From JBDWFY01 sp965275915 (GTDB lineage Bacteria > Pseudomonadota > Alphaproteobacteria > Rhizobiales > Stappiaceae), in contig CBDHYI010000007.1 in the NCBI GenBank assembly GCA_965275915.1, forward strand, positions 1,178,001-1,242,000: a stretch of DNA of 64,000 nt, written 5' to 3'. Below the pieces are notes generated by a model, which worked only from the letters and a program-made list of their open reading frames with translations, searched no databases and was not told the origin of the DNA. Shown piece by piece: positions 25,104 through 34,072 of the stretch. Each line of letters begins with the position of its first letter. Positions within the stretch are counted from its first letter, which is position 1. A program made the translations under genes and the position numbers.

Positions 25104-28100
25104 TCAAGCGATTGCGTCATCACTGATAAAGGAGCGGGTAATCGGCTCAAGGTCCGCCCCTTCGATTTCCATCAATACGGACGATCTTGTCCACAGGAGT
25201 GCCGCCCTGATTTTATGGTCCGGATAAAGCGATTTCAGCAGCAGATGATAGATTCCCAGTTGGGCCCGATAGGCAATCGGGACCTCCGAAACAGTCGCCG
25301 GAGGCGCATAATTGGACTTGAAGTCAACAATCAGAACCTCTTTTTCGGTCACAACAAGACGGTCGATCTGTCCGGCCACATCATATGTTTTGCCGTCGAC
25401 GCCATTCAATGTTCCCGCTATCGAAACTTCCGCGCGGCTCTGCGCAGAAAATACCTCTGAAAAACGCGGATTATTCAGAATGTCCTGAACTTCTGCGATC
25501 AACTGATCGCGGTCGGCTGCCGTGAGTTCGGTTTCTCTTTCCGCTAAACGATGGGCTGCCTGATACCGGTCGCATGGATCGATCCCCGGCAGCAGCTCAA
25601 ACAAACGATGCATCAGGGTGCCCCGGGCCCGTGCCTTCTGGGCCTGTTCAAGCGCCGCCGCCGCGGCATCCCGGGCCCATTCGCCGCTTTCCGGGGCTTC
25701 GCCGGAAATGAGTTCCATTGCATTGGACGGGACAAGACGGTGTTTCCGGGACAGGGATTTAACCGGTTTGAGATACCAGTCCGGCAGTGTCACATCCCCA
25801 TCTTCGGCCTTTTCGAAAGTCTCTGACGGACCCGCCGCGACAGCCCGCTTTTTTCGAGGCGACTGCCATCGCCAATAAGCGACCTCTCCGTCCTGATCGC
25901 AGACCTCCTCGGCAGCCGGAGTGAGGGCCCGCTGCACAATCGCATGCCAACAGTCTTCCGAAGGTCCGGTTTTCGGAGCCCAGCCACAGACGATCAATTG
26001 GTCTTCGGCCCGGGTCATTGCCACATAAAGCAGGCGGCGATACTCCTCTCGTGCCTTTTCCTGGCTGTCGGCCAACTGGTCCGATGCCCATGAGGGCCGA
26101 TCGGATTTTGGCGGCAGCCAGACGAGTGCGGGAACTCGCGATGCGCCGCTGTCCGCAACCTTTTCCAGTACAGCAGGGTCATGACTGGCATGGACCGGCT
26201 TTGAACCGGTATCGACCAGAAACACCACTTTGGCTTCCAGTCCCTTCGCTCCGTGTACAGTCATGATGCGGAGCAGATCGGCATCGGAGGACAGCTCGCG
26301 TTTGATCTGCGTCGGCGCTGCTTCGAGCCAGTCCAGAAATCCCTCCAGCGCCGGGATTCCCTGACTCTCATAGTCAAGCGTGAGCGCAAGAAACTCATCG
26401 AGCACATCATCGACTTCCACACCGAGCCGCACTCTGAATGCCAGGCGGCCGCCGTCTATCCCCAGCACCCGGCTGAAAAATTCAAACGGAGGCATGAACT
26501 CGGCCCGATCCCGCCACTCCGACAGCCGCCTGTGAGCTGATTTGAAGACCGGATCCCGGTCACCCTTCCGGGCCAGTTCGGAAAACAACAAGGATGCGCG
26601 GTCATGCGCAAGCTCCAACAGATGCTCCTCTTCAAGGCCGATCAGCGGGCTTCTGAGAACCGCAGCCAGAGACAGGTCGTCTTCCGTCAGGAGGATGAAA
26701 CGGCCCAGCGCAATCAGGTCCTTTACCGCAATATGATCGGTCAACACCAGACGGTCACTCCCGGCAACGGGAATGTTGCGCATCTTGAGCGCGCGATTGA
26801 GGGTATCAATGAAAGGACCGCGTTTCCTCAAAAGCACCAGTATATCGCCGGCGCGGCACTGTCCGGCCGAGATCATACCGGAGATTTTTCCGGCCATCCG
26901 CTCTGCGAGCCGGATGATCGGAGATCCGCTCCCCTCCCGATCAATGGGCGCCGTCCAGTCGTCACTGGGCTCGTTCTGAAGGGGACGTTCAGCCGGCCAG
27001 ATTTCTATCAGGCCGGGGTCCTGGCTGCGGATGCCCTCATGAACGGTCGGCTCAAGGTCCTGAGACAACCCCCGATAAACAGACTCGTTTGAAAATACCG
27101 AGTCGACCGCACCCAGAACATCGTTGGTGGAGCGAAACGAAAGTTTGAGCCGAATATCGTTGAATTCCTGCCCGGCCGCGCTCGCTTGACCGGAAAAGAA
27201 TCCCCGCATATCGGCAAAATAGGCCGGCTCTGCACCCTGGAAGGAGTAGATGGACTGCTTCTCGTCCCCCACGGCAAAAACGGTTCTGATCGTCGGTCGC
27301 GCGCCCTGACCGGCGAAAAACTCTCCGGCGAGGGCGGTAATAACCTCCCATTGACGCGGACTCGTATCCTGCGCTTCATCGACCAGGATATGATCGAGCC
27401 CGTTGTCGAGTTTGTATTGAACCCACAGCGCTGCGTCGCTGTCGGATAACAACATCGCGGTGCGGACCACAAGATCCTCAAAATCAAGGAGGCCCCGGTC
27501 CGCTTTTTGCCGCTCGTAGGTAGAGCGGACCGCATTTGCGAGTGTGAGCAACGCCTCGGTGCCCACCATCGTCACAAGCGCTTTTCGTCTTTCCAAAATG
27601 CCAAGGAGCCTGTTCTGTTCCTCAAGAAGCAGATCGCCCAGATGCGGATGGTCCGCCAGAACCGACTTGGTGACGAGGCGTTTCGCCGGTTCAGCATTCT
27701 TTGTCAGGAATACCGCCAGCCACAGCTTGCTTTTTTCGTCCATGTCCTGTGTGTTGGCAGCTGCGATGATGAGATCCGCCTTTTTCTGATCGGTCCTCGA
27801 ACCGCCGGACAGCATCTCTGCCAGTGAAAACCAGGTATCAGGTGCAATAAGGGGTGAAGCGACAATCGCCTGATCATTGCTATGAAGGCTTTCGTCCGGC
27901 AGAAGACCGAGTTCGGACCGCAGATGTGCGACGGCCGCCTCAAGCCCCCCTTCTGCATGGAACCAGCGCTGCAGAACATCGCGCTTTGAAACAACCTCGT
28001 TGATTGCTTCTTCGACCGCAAAATCCGACATCAGGTCGATCAGTGTCGCCAGTGCCATACCCGCGTCGCTGTCCGGATCCTCCATCGCATGCTGGAGGAT

Positions 28101-28589
28101 ATGCGCCCGGCTTGCCTGCAGCATTTCGTTTTGCAGCCGTTCGTCCAGCACTGAAAAATGGCCGGCGACATCCGCTTCAAGCGGAAACTGATGCAGCAGC
28201 GCCTCGCAAAAGGCGTGAATGGTCTGGATTTTGAGGCCGCCGGGGGTTTCAAGCGCACGGGCGAAGAGGCGGCGGGCGTGCGCCTGTTCGCTTTGTGTGG
28301 GCTTGCGGCCTTCCATGGCTTCGATTTCAGCCGCAAGAGCCGCCTCCTCCAACGTTGTCCATGCACCGAGAATTCGGAATACCCTGGTCGACATTTCCGC
28401 CGCCGCGGCCTTCGTGAAAGTCAGACAGAGAATCCGTGCCGGATCGGTTCCGTTCAGTAAAAGCCGGACCACCCGCTGAGCCAGAACAAAAGTCTTGCCC
28501 GAGCCGGCATTGGCGCTCACCCAGGCCGAGGCCTCCGGTTGGGACGCCCGGCTTTGCTTGGACAGCGTCTCGGTTGGTATTGCGATCAC
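25104..28589 (-). CDS. addA: Double-strand break repair helicase AddA
   Basis: AddA is the UvrD-like helicase/nuclease subunit of AddAB, which processes broken DNA ends for RecA. The 1161-residue protein has Walker A ANAGSGKT at 26-33, later helicase motifs (VDEAQDTSPRQWE, VGDEKQSIYSFQGA, MTVHGAKGLEAKVVFLVDT, YVAMTRAEDQLIVCG) and a C-terminal RecB-type nuclease domain with GTLMHRLFE and VLIVDFKSNY. It overlaps addB by four bases. Confidence 0.95.
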   Translation of the reverse strand: MIAIPTETLSKQSRASQPEASAWVSANAGSGKTFVLAQRVVRLLLNGTDPARILCLTFTKAAAAEMSTRVFRILGAWTTLEEAALAAEIEAMEGRKPTQSEQAHARRLFARALETPGGLKIQTIHAFCEALLHQFPLEADVAGHFSVLDERLQNEMLQASRAHILQHAMEDPDSDAGMALATLIDLMSDFAVEEAINEVVSKRDVLQRWFHAEGGLEAAVAHLRSELGLLPDESLHSNDQAIVASPLIAPDTWFSLAEMLSGGSRTDQKKADLIIAAANTQDMDEKSKLWLAVFLTKNAEPAKRLVTKSVLADHPHLGDLLLEEQNRLLGILERRKALVTMVGTEALLTLANAVRSTYERQKADRGLLDFEDLVVRTAMLLSDSDAALWVQYKLDNGLDHILVDEAQDTSPRQWEVITALAGEFFAGQGARPTIRTVFAVGDEKQSIYSFQGAEPAYFADMRGFFSGQASAAGQEFNDIRLKLSFRSTNDVLGAVDSVFSNESVYRGLSQDLEPTVHEGIRSQDPGLIEIWPAERPLQNEPSDDWTAPIDREGSGSPIIRLAERMAGKISGMISAGQCRAGDILVLLRKRGPFIDTLNRALKMRNIPVAGSDRLVLTDHIAVKDLIALGRFILLTEDDLSLAAVLRSPLIGLEEEHLLELAHDRASLLFSELARKGDRDPVFKSAHRRLSEWRDRAEFMPPFEFFSRVLGIDGGRLAFRVRLGVEVDDVLDEFLALTLDYESQGIPALEGFLDWLEAAPTQIKRELSSDADLLRIMTVHGAKGLEAKVVFLVDTGSKPVHASHDPAVLEKVADSGASRVPALVWLPPKSDRPSWASDQLADSQEKAREEYRRLLYVAMTRAEDQLIVCGWAPKTGPSEDCWHAIVQRALTPAAEEVCDQDGEVAYWRWQSPRKKRAVAAGPSETFEKAEDGDVTLPDWYLKPVKSLSRKHRLVPSNAMELISGEAPESGEWARDAAAAALEQAQKARARGTLMHRLFELLPGIDPCDRYQAAHRLAERETELTAADRDQLIAEVQDILNNPRFSEVFSAQSRAEVSIAGTLNGVDGKTYDVAGQIDRLVVTEKEVLIVDFKSNYAPPATVSEVPIAYRAQLGIYHLLLKSLYPDHKIRAALLWTRSSVLMEIEGADLEPITRSFISDDAIA

Positions 28590-31500
28590 GGATCGACCTC
28601 ACCGTCGGCACCGACCGACCACTCCTGGACCCTGGCAAGATGGTCGTATGGTGCGGTAAAAGACAGCTCCTTGAACACCCGTGCGCGGGAGAGGTAGCCC
28701 ATATCCGGATTCCGGTAAGCACCGATCAGCGCCTGAAGGCGCAGGAATGCTTCGTCGGCAAGGGACTCAATCGTCTGCTCCTTGGGCGTTCGGTCCTTGT
28801 AGGACCCCGGTTCGCGGCCGCCGCTCAGGACAACATAGGCCTGTTCGGAAATCGAAAGGTGACTGTCCACATCCGCAAATCCTGCATTTTTGATGATCGC
28901 CGCCTCAAGCGGAAGCTGAGGTGAAAGCAGGGATTCGACCTGCCTGATGCTGGGTGCCTGTCCGGTTTTATAGTCGATCAAACCCAACGTGCCGTCGTTT
29001 TTCACGTCAATCCGATCCGCTCGTCCCACCAGCTCAAATGACGCGCCGGCGGTCGTCACGGACATCGACCCGCGGCATTCCAGAAAGCGCCGCTGAACCG
29101 ACAGAGAGCGCGGTTTTTCGAATGACCTGACGAACCAGTCGGCGATGCGCAGAAAACGCGGCCACCAAAGCGCATGGACTTCGGGAAACGCCCGTAGCGG
29201 CAGAAAACGCTCCCGGCCCAGATCAATGAGCCGCTCAAGAGCATCCTCGTCAAACGATCCTTGCCACTGAGTCAGAAAGTCTGCCAGACAATCGTGAATA
29301 ATCGATCCCTTTTCAGCGGCGCCGGGGCTGGCGCCAATCGGATCCAGAGGTTCCAGCCCCAGAATACGGCGCGCATAAATTGCATAGGGATCGCGGATCC
29401 ATGTCTCGATCTCGGTGACCGACAGGCGCGACGGACGGCTTGCTACCGGCGGTTTCGGGCACGGACGCTGAGCCGGCGCGGACGGACCGGGCGGCTGATC
29501 GATCAGACGTGCCCAATGGAGATATTTGCGACCCTTAAGACGCAATCCTTTGGCGACAGGATCTCCGGACACAGTCAGGAGACGCTGCAGCCACCGTGAG
29601 GCAACCGTCGGCGCGCCGCCCGATCTCATCGACCGGCTGAGAACCACCCGTCGTGCCCCGAGGCTTTGCGTAAAGTCATGTGCCGCAAGACCGATCCGCC
29701 GTTCGGGCGGCTCAAGACCGATCTCTCCGCGCATCGGCCTGTTTAACCAGGGATCGTTTCGGGTCGTTCCGGGCCAATTGCCCTCATTGAGGCCGGCGAG
29801 CACCACCATATCGGGCCGGTGCAGCCGTGCTTCCAGCGGACCCCAGATATTGATCCTGGGATCGGCCGGCCGGTGCGATCGTACAGGGACGCCGACCAAA
29901 AGGGCATCGAACAGCGATGGCCACTCGGCCGGGCTCACCATAAGACCGCCATTGCCCTCCTCCACAAGCGCGGTCATCAGGCGTACCAGAGCCTCTCCGG
30001 CCTCTCCGGTGAAAAGCTCGGCATCGGATCCATCCTCGGCCGTACCGACCGCCCTCAGAGCCTTCAAAGTCCGAAACGAGAGATCGTCGACAGCAAGCGC
30101 AGACCGCGTTCGGGCAACATCCGTCAGCGGCGCTAACGCACTGCCAAGCCTGGCGACCAATATGTCAATCCCAGACCAGTCCTCGTCGGACATTTTTTTC
30201 CAGCCCGGGACATACCCGCCCGCCCGCTGTTCATCCTTTGCCGCCTCAATTGCAGCTGTCAGCCCGCCAATTCCCGCCTTGGTCCGGGGACCCCGCAAAA
30301 CGGCCCGTTCAAGCGCTCTGGCGGTGCGCCGGACCTCGAAGACCGAGAGACTGAAACGGGCAAGCGGATGTTTCAGACACGCCAGAAGCAGAACCGGGTC
30401 CGCACCTTCCAGAGCAATCCTGGTGACAAGGCGCGCCAAAACGGCCGGCGGCGTCTGATCGAGCGGTTGACCGGCAGAATCATCGACATCCAGGCCCCAA
30501 CGCTGCAGTTCGGTTGCAACGCGCCGCGCCAGAGTGCGGCTTGGCGAAATCAGCGCCGCGGTCTCGCCATTCTCCAGCGCTTCCCGCAGGGCCAGCGCAA
30601 CGGACTGCGCCTCTTCAATGTCTCCTTTGGCTTCGATCAGACCGCATCCATCGAATGCTGATCCCCGCTGTTCCGGTGGAATGTCCCTTTCAAGGTGAAC
30701 CCATGCGTCCGTGGTTTCGACGGGCCGCATTGCTTCGCTGACAATGCGGTCTCTCAGTGACAATTGAGACGTCGAAGCAGCGCAAAGAGACCGAACGTCC
30801 TCGCGCGCAACATTGAGGCGCTGCAGCAGGCGCTTCAAACCATATTGCGGGTGGCCGGGATTGCCGTCGCCCGACCGTTCCGCCTTCGTGCCGGCCGGTT
30901 TATCGAGACTGCGCCAACTTGCGTCGTCCAAAGTGAGATCGACGCCCGGAAGAACAATCGCGCCATTGGGCAGACGGGAGATTGTTTTCAGGAGTGCGGC
31001 GGTTGCTGGAACGGTGCCGGTTGAGCCCGCTGCGATGACCGGACCGGGAGGCGGGTCTTGACTGAGCCGGATCGTTTCCCTCCGGATCGCGGCTGACCGA
31101 TAGGCCGCCGGATCCATTGCCTCGCGTTCTTTGAGATAGTCCGGCCAGGCATTGACGGCAATTTGCAGAAACTCAAGCGTCATCTGCCAGTAGTGGGCGT
31201 GATCCTCCGGCACAATCTGTGACAGCAGGTGCCAGCCGACCTCTTCTGTTTCGACCTGGTCCATCAGGGCAAGCAGATCCTGCGCCAACCAGGCTGCATC
31301 GGCCGGAGAAGCCGGAAAAGACGGTTTGCCGCCCTCATTATCCGACATCAATGCCTGCCGCTTGCTGACAGTCGCCCAGCCGAGAATCAGCCGCGTCATG
31401 GCAAGCCGTCTCTCCAACGGACTTATCGGCGGCGGCAGATCCGGCAAGGGCGGATCGGACTGCAAAAAGGCGTGTGCTTCATCAATGTCGCCAAGCGGAC

Positions 31501-31774
31501 GAATTGAGGGAAGGATAACGGCGGGCGCCGATGTCTTTTGTCTCAGGATATCGGCAAATGTACGCGCAGCACGACGGGTGGGCAGAAAGACAGTCGCATC
31601 GGCCAACGCAGCCCAGTCACCATCAATCCTGAAATCCGGAACAAGTCGCCCCTCAAGGAGAGCATCGGCCAGTGTGTCCAGAAACGATGCCGAGGGCGGA
31701 ATTGTGTAAACGCGCGGAAGACCCCTCCGATCAGCCCTCGTGCTTCCTTTTGCTTTTCCGGTGCATTCTTCCAT
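28586..31774 (-). CDS. addB: Double-strand break repair protein AddB
   Basis: AddB is the second AddAB subunit, with a degenerate helicase fold and a second nuclease. The 1062-residue protein starts with the family segment VYTIPPSASFLDTLADAL. At the position of the ATP-binding loop it has FLPTRRAART rather than a Walker A, as in alphaproteobacterial AddB, so it is unlikely to be a motor. The C-terminal nuclease has LGLIDYKTG followed by SPQLPLEAAI. It is coupled to addA and begins seven bases after murU. Confidence 0.93.
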   Translation of the reverse strand: MEECTGKAKGSTRADRRGLPRVYTIPPSASFLDTLADALLEGRLVPDFRIDGDWAALADATVFLPTRRAARTFADILRQKTSAPAVILPSIRPLGDIDEAHAFLQSDPPLPDLPPPISPLERRLAMTRLILGWATVSKRQALMSDNEGGKPSFPASPADAAWLAQDLLALMDQVETEEVGWHLLSQIVPEDHAHYWQMTLEFLQIAVNAWPDYLKEREAMDPAAYRSAAIRRETIRLSQDPPPGPVIAAGSTGTVPATAALLKTISRLPNGAIVLPGVDLTLDDASWRSLDKPAGTKAERSGDGNPGHPQYGLKRLLQRLNVAREDVRSLCAASTSQLSLRDRIVSEAMRPVETTDAWVHLERDIPPEQRGSAFDGCGLIEAKGDIEEAQSVALALREALENGETAALISPSRTLARRVATELQRWGLDVDDSAGQPLDQTPPAVLARLVTRIALEGADPVLLLACLKHPLARFSLSVFEVRRTARALERAVLRGPRTKAGIGGLTAAIEAAKDEQRAGGYVPGWKKMSDEDWSGIDILVARLGSALAPLTDVARTRSALAVDDLSFRTLKALRAVGTAEDGSDAELFTGEAGEALVRLMTALVEEGNGGLMVSPAEWPSLFDALLVGVPVRSHRPADPRINIWGPLEARLHRPDMVVLAGLNEGNWPGTTRNDPWLNRPMRGEIGLEPPERRIGLAAHDFTQSLGARRVVLSRSMRSGGAPTVASRWLQRLLTVSGDPVAKGLRLKGRKYLHWARLIDQPPGPSAPAQRPCPKPPVASRPSRLSVTEIETWIRDPYAIYARRILGLEPLDPIGASPGAAEKGSIIHDCLADFLTQWQGSFDEDALERLIDLGRERFLPLRAFPEVHALWWPRFLRIADWFVRSFEKPRSLSVQRRFLECRGSMSVTTAGASFELVGRADRIDVKNDGTLGLIDYKTGQAPSIRQVESLLSPQLPLEAAIIKNAGFADVDSHLSISEQAYVVLSGGREPGSYKDRTPKEQTIESLADEAFLRLQALIGAYRNPDMGYLSRARVFKELSFTAPYDHLARVQEWSVGADGEVDP

Positions 31775-31780
31775 TGCATC

Positions 31781-32515
31781 CTACGCTGCGCTTTCCAGAA
31801 CCGCGCGATTGGCTGCCGCAATGGCATCAGGCGTCCCCACATGCAGCCACAGGCCATCCATAAGTGCGCCGTAAAGCCGGTCTTTTGAAAGGAGCTTGTC
31901 AAAAACCCGGTTCATGGAAAAACGGCCGGGTTTTTCATCCTTAAGAACCCGTGGATGAACGATGTAAACTCCGGCAAAAACATAAGGCGATACCGTGCGT
32001 TCGGTGCGCCGGCGGAGAAGACCGTGCTTATCCATCGAAAAATCACCGGCGCCAGTATAACCGACGCTGGAAACGGTGGGCGCCAGCATCAGGAGCATAT
32101 CCATTTTCCGGTCGTCCCAGGCATCGGTCAGCATGCCGAGATTCGGCCGCACGCCTTCGATCCAGAAGCTGTCGGTATTGATGACAAAAAACGGATCGGA
32201 GCCCAAGAGAGGCAAGGCCTTTATCACACCACCACCGGTTTCAAGCAGGGTATCCCGCTCATCAGAGATAATAACTTCCGGCCGCTTCCGCTTGGCGACA
32301 TGAACTTCGACGAGGTCTGCCAGATAGTGCACGTTGACAACCGCTGTCTTGACACCGGCAGCCGCCAGCCGGTCCAGTCCGTGATCGATCATCGCCTGTC
32401 CGCCCACTTCGATCAGAGGCTTTGGCGTCGTCGCCGTGATCGGACGCATTCTCTTACCGATACCGGCTGCCAGGACCATTGCGAATTCAGGCCGGATTCC
32501 AGCGCGTGTGTTCAT
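31781..32515 (-). CDS. murU: Nucleotidyltransferase, MurU-like (MurNAc-1-phosphate uridylyltransferase)
   Basis: This 244-residue cytosolic nucleotidyltransferase has the signature VLAAGIGKRMRPITATTPKPL and the metal-binding VINTDSFW. MurU makes UDP-MurNAc from UTP and MurNAc-1-phosphate in the peptidoglycan-recycling bypass of MurA/MurB. That specificity, rather than mannose-1-phosphate guanylyltransferase, is suggested by the AmgK-like kinase fused to TsaE 15 bases upstream, because AmgK supplies MurNAc-1-phosphate. The substrate is inferred from context. Confidence 0.8.
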   Translation of the reverse strand: MNTRAGIRPEFAMVLAAGIGKRMRPITATTPKPLIEVGGQAMIDHGLDRLAAAGVKTAVVNVHYLADLVEVHVAKRKRPEVIISDERDTLLETGGGVIKALPLLGSDPFFVINTDSFWIEGVRPNLGMLTDAWDDRKMDMLLMLAPTVSSVGYTGAGDFSMDKHGLLRRRTERTVSPYVFAGVYIVHPRVLKDEKPGRFSMNRVFDKLLSKDRLYGALMDGLWLHVGTPDAIAAANRAVLESAA

Positions 32516-32530
32516 CTGATATCCCGTGAT

Positions 32531-34057
32531 TCAGTTGCTGTGTGCGCCAATCCAGCCCTCTTCCATGTAACAGGCTTTCAACTCGGAAAGGACCGGATGG
32601 GCCAGACACTGCTCCAGATAGTCGAACACTCTGGGCAAGTGTGCAAGATATTGCTTTTTTCCATCCCGTTTTGACAAGCGTGTGAACAGTCCGGCGATTT
32701 TCGTCGACCGCTGAGCGGCGGCGATGGCCAGATGATTTCGCAGATCCGTTTCGTTGACCACAGTCCCCATCTGTTGGCGCATGTCGCAGTATCGGGTGAT
32801 CAGAATGTCCTGCAAGGACGGCTCTATCGTTACGCGCGCATCGTGTATCAGTGACGCCAGGTCGTAAACGGCCGGACCTATCAATGCATCCTGAAAATCG
32901 ATAACGCCAATCCGGTCAGGTCCCTCTTCACCTGCGCGCCAAAGCAGGTTTGGGGAATGATAATCCCGCAGAACAAGGCTCTTTTCCGCCGCTGACAAAA
33001 TGTCAATCAGCGCCGACCAGCAATCTGTAAACCGCTGCCGCGCGGCCTTCGGGACCACGTCCTTCCGCGCATTTGCGACATACCAATCAAGAAAAATCTC
33101 CACCTCGATCATAAGTGCGTCGCGATCGTAGGAGGGCAACCGGTAATCGGACCCGTCAGGCATCGAAAGCGTTTCAGTCCAGGATCGCTCGTGGTGAAAC
33201 GCAAGAACCTCCGTCGCTGCCAGATAGCGTTCCGTTACCGGATTGCCGTCTTCTGCGATGGACCGGTTACCCAGATGCTCAAGCAGCAAAAGCCCGTTCT
33301 CAAGATCAGAGCCAAGCAGCGCGGGAACCCGCAAACCGGCATCGGCCAGTGCAATATCGATGACGACAAAAGGATGGACTGTCCGGGTGATATGGGCAAT
33401 TTCACTATAGGCCCGGCCATCCTTGACAATCGGATCCAGCGGCCGTTCCGGCGCATTCATCAAAATCGCCTGCCGGCCCGCCTTGAACACAGTTTCATAT
33501 TGCCGATAGGAGGCGTCTCCCTGCAGAAAATACCGCCTTGCCGAGGACCAACCATTTGCCTTCAGGAATTTGCGGATAAGAGCGCTACGCTCCAGGCGAG
33601 AACCCCAAACGTCGGCATCCCCAAAAAAACGGAACCTGCGACGGGTTTCATCCGGACCGGTTTCAATCGTCAGCCAGAGAGTGCCGGGAGGCAGGTAATC
33701 ACCGGCTCTGTCCGGCCACTCGATCAGCGAGACGGTCTCGGAAATCCGATCGTCAAAACCCAACTCGATAAGCTCGTCGGGATCGGACAGTCGGTACAGA
33801 TCGAAATGGGCGATATCAAATCTGTCGGACGCATAAGGTTGAACAAGCGTAAAAGTCGGGCTGGGCACCTCAAGGGTGTCGTCTCTTGCCAGTGTCCGCA
33901 AAACCGCGCGACTGAAGGTGGTTTTTCCCGTGCCGAGATCTCCGGACAGTGCAACGATATCGCCCGGTAACAGAACAACCGCCAGATCCTCCGCCAGCGA
34001 CCGGGTTTCACCTTCATTCAGGACGTCAATCGTGAGCAGCTGAGTGCCGGTCGTCAT
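32531..34057 (-). CDS. tsaE: Bifunctional TsaE (t6A ATPase) / AmgK-like sugar kinase fusion
   Basis: The 508-residue protein joins two enzymes. Residues 1-150 are TsaE, the ATPase of the tRNA threonylcarbamoyladenosine (t6A37) complex, with P-loop GDLGTGKTT (39-47), SPTF (66-69) and HFDLYRL (84-90). Residues 165-508 are an aminoglycoside-phosphotransferase-fold kinase with RDYHSPN (364-370) as the catalytic loop and VIDFQD (385-390) as the metal-binding segment, matching AmgK, the anomeric MurNAc/GlcNAc kinase. I see no stop or frameshift at the junction. divL lies 15 bases upstream, murU 15 bases downstream. Confidence 0.88.
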   Translation of the reverse strand: MTTGTQLLTIDVLNEGETRSLAEDLAVVLLPGDIVALSGDLGTGKTTFSRAVLRTLARDDTLEVPSPTFTLVQPYASDRFDIAHFDLYRLSDPDELIELGFDDRISETVSLIEWPDRAGDYLPPGTLWLTIETGPDETRRRFRFFGDADVWGSRLERSALIRKFLKANGWSSARRYFLQGDASYRQYETVFKAGRQAILMNAPERPLDPIVKDGRAYSEIAHITRTVHPFVVIDIALADAGLRVPALLGSDLENGLLLLEHLGNRSIAEDGNPVTERYLAATEVLAFHHERSWTETLSMPDGSDYRLPSYDRDALMIEVEIFLDWYVANARKDVVPKAARQRFTDCWSALIDILSAAEKSLVLRDYHSPNLLWRAGEEGPDRIGVIDFQDALIGPAVYDLASLIHDARVTIEPSLQDILITRYCDMRQQMGTVVNETDLRNHLAIAAAQRSTKIAGLFTRLSKRDGKKQYLAHLPRVFDYLEQCLAHPVLSELKACYMEEGWIGAHSN

Positions 34058-34072
34058 GAGGCGATCAGCCGA

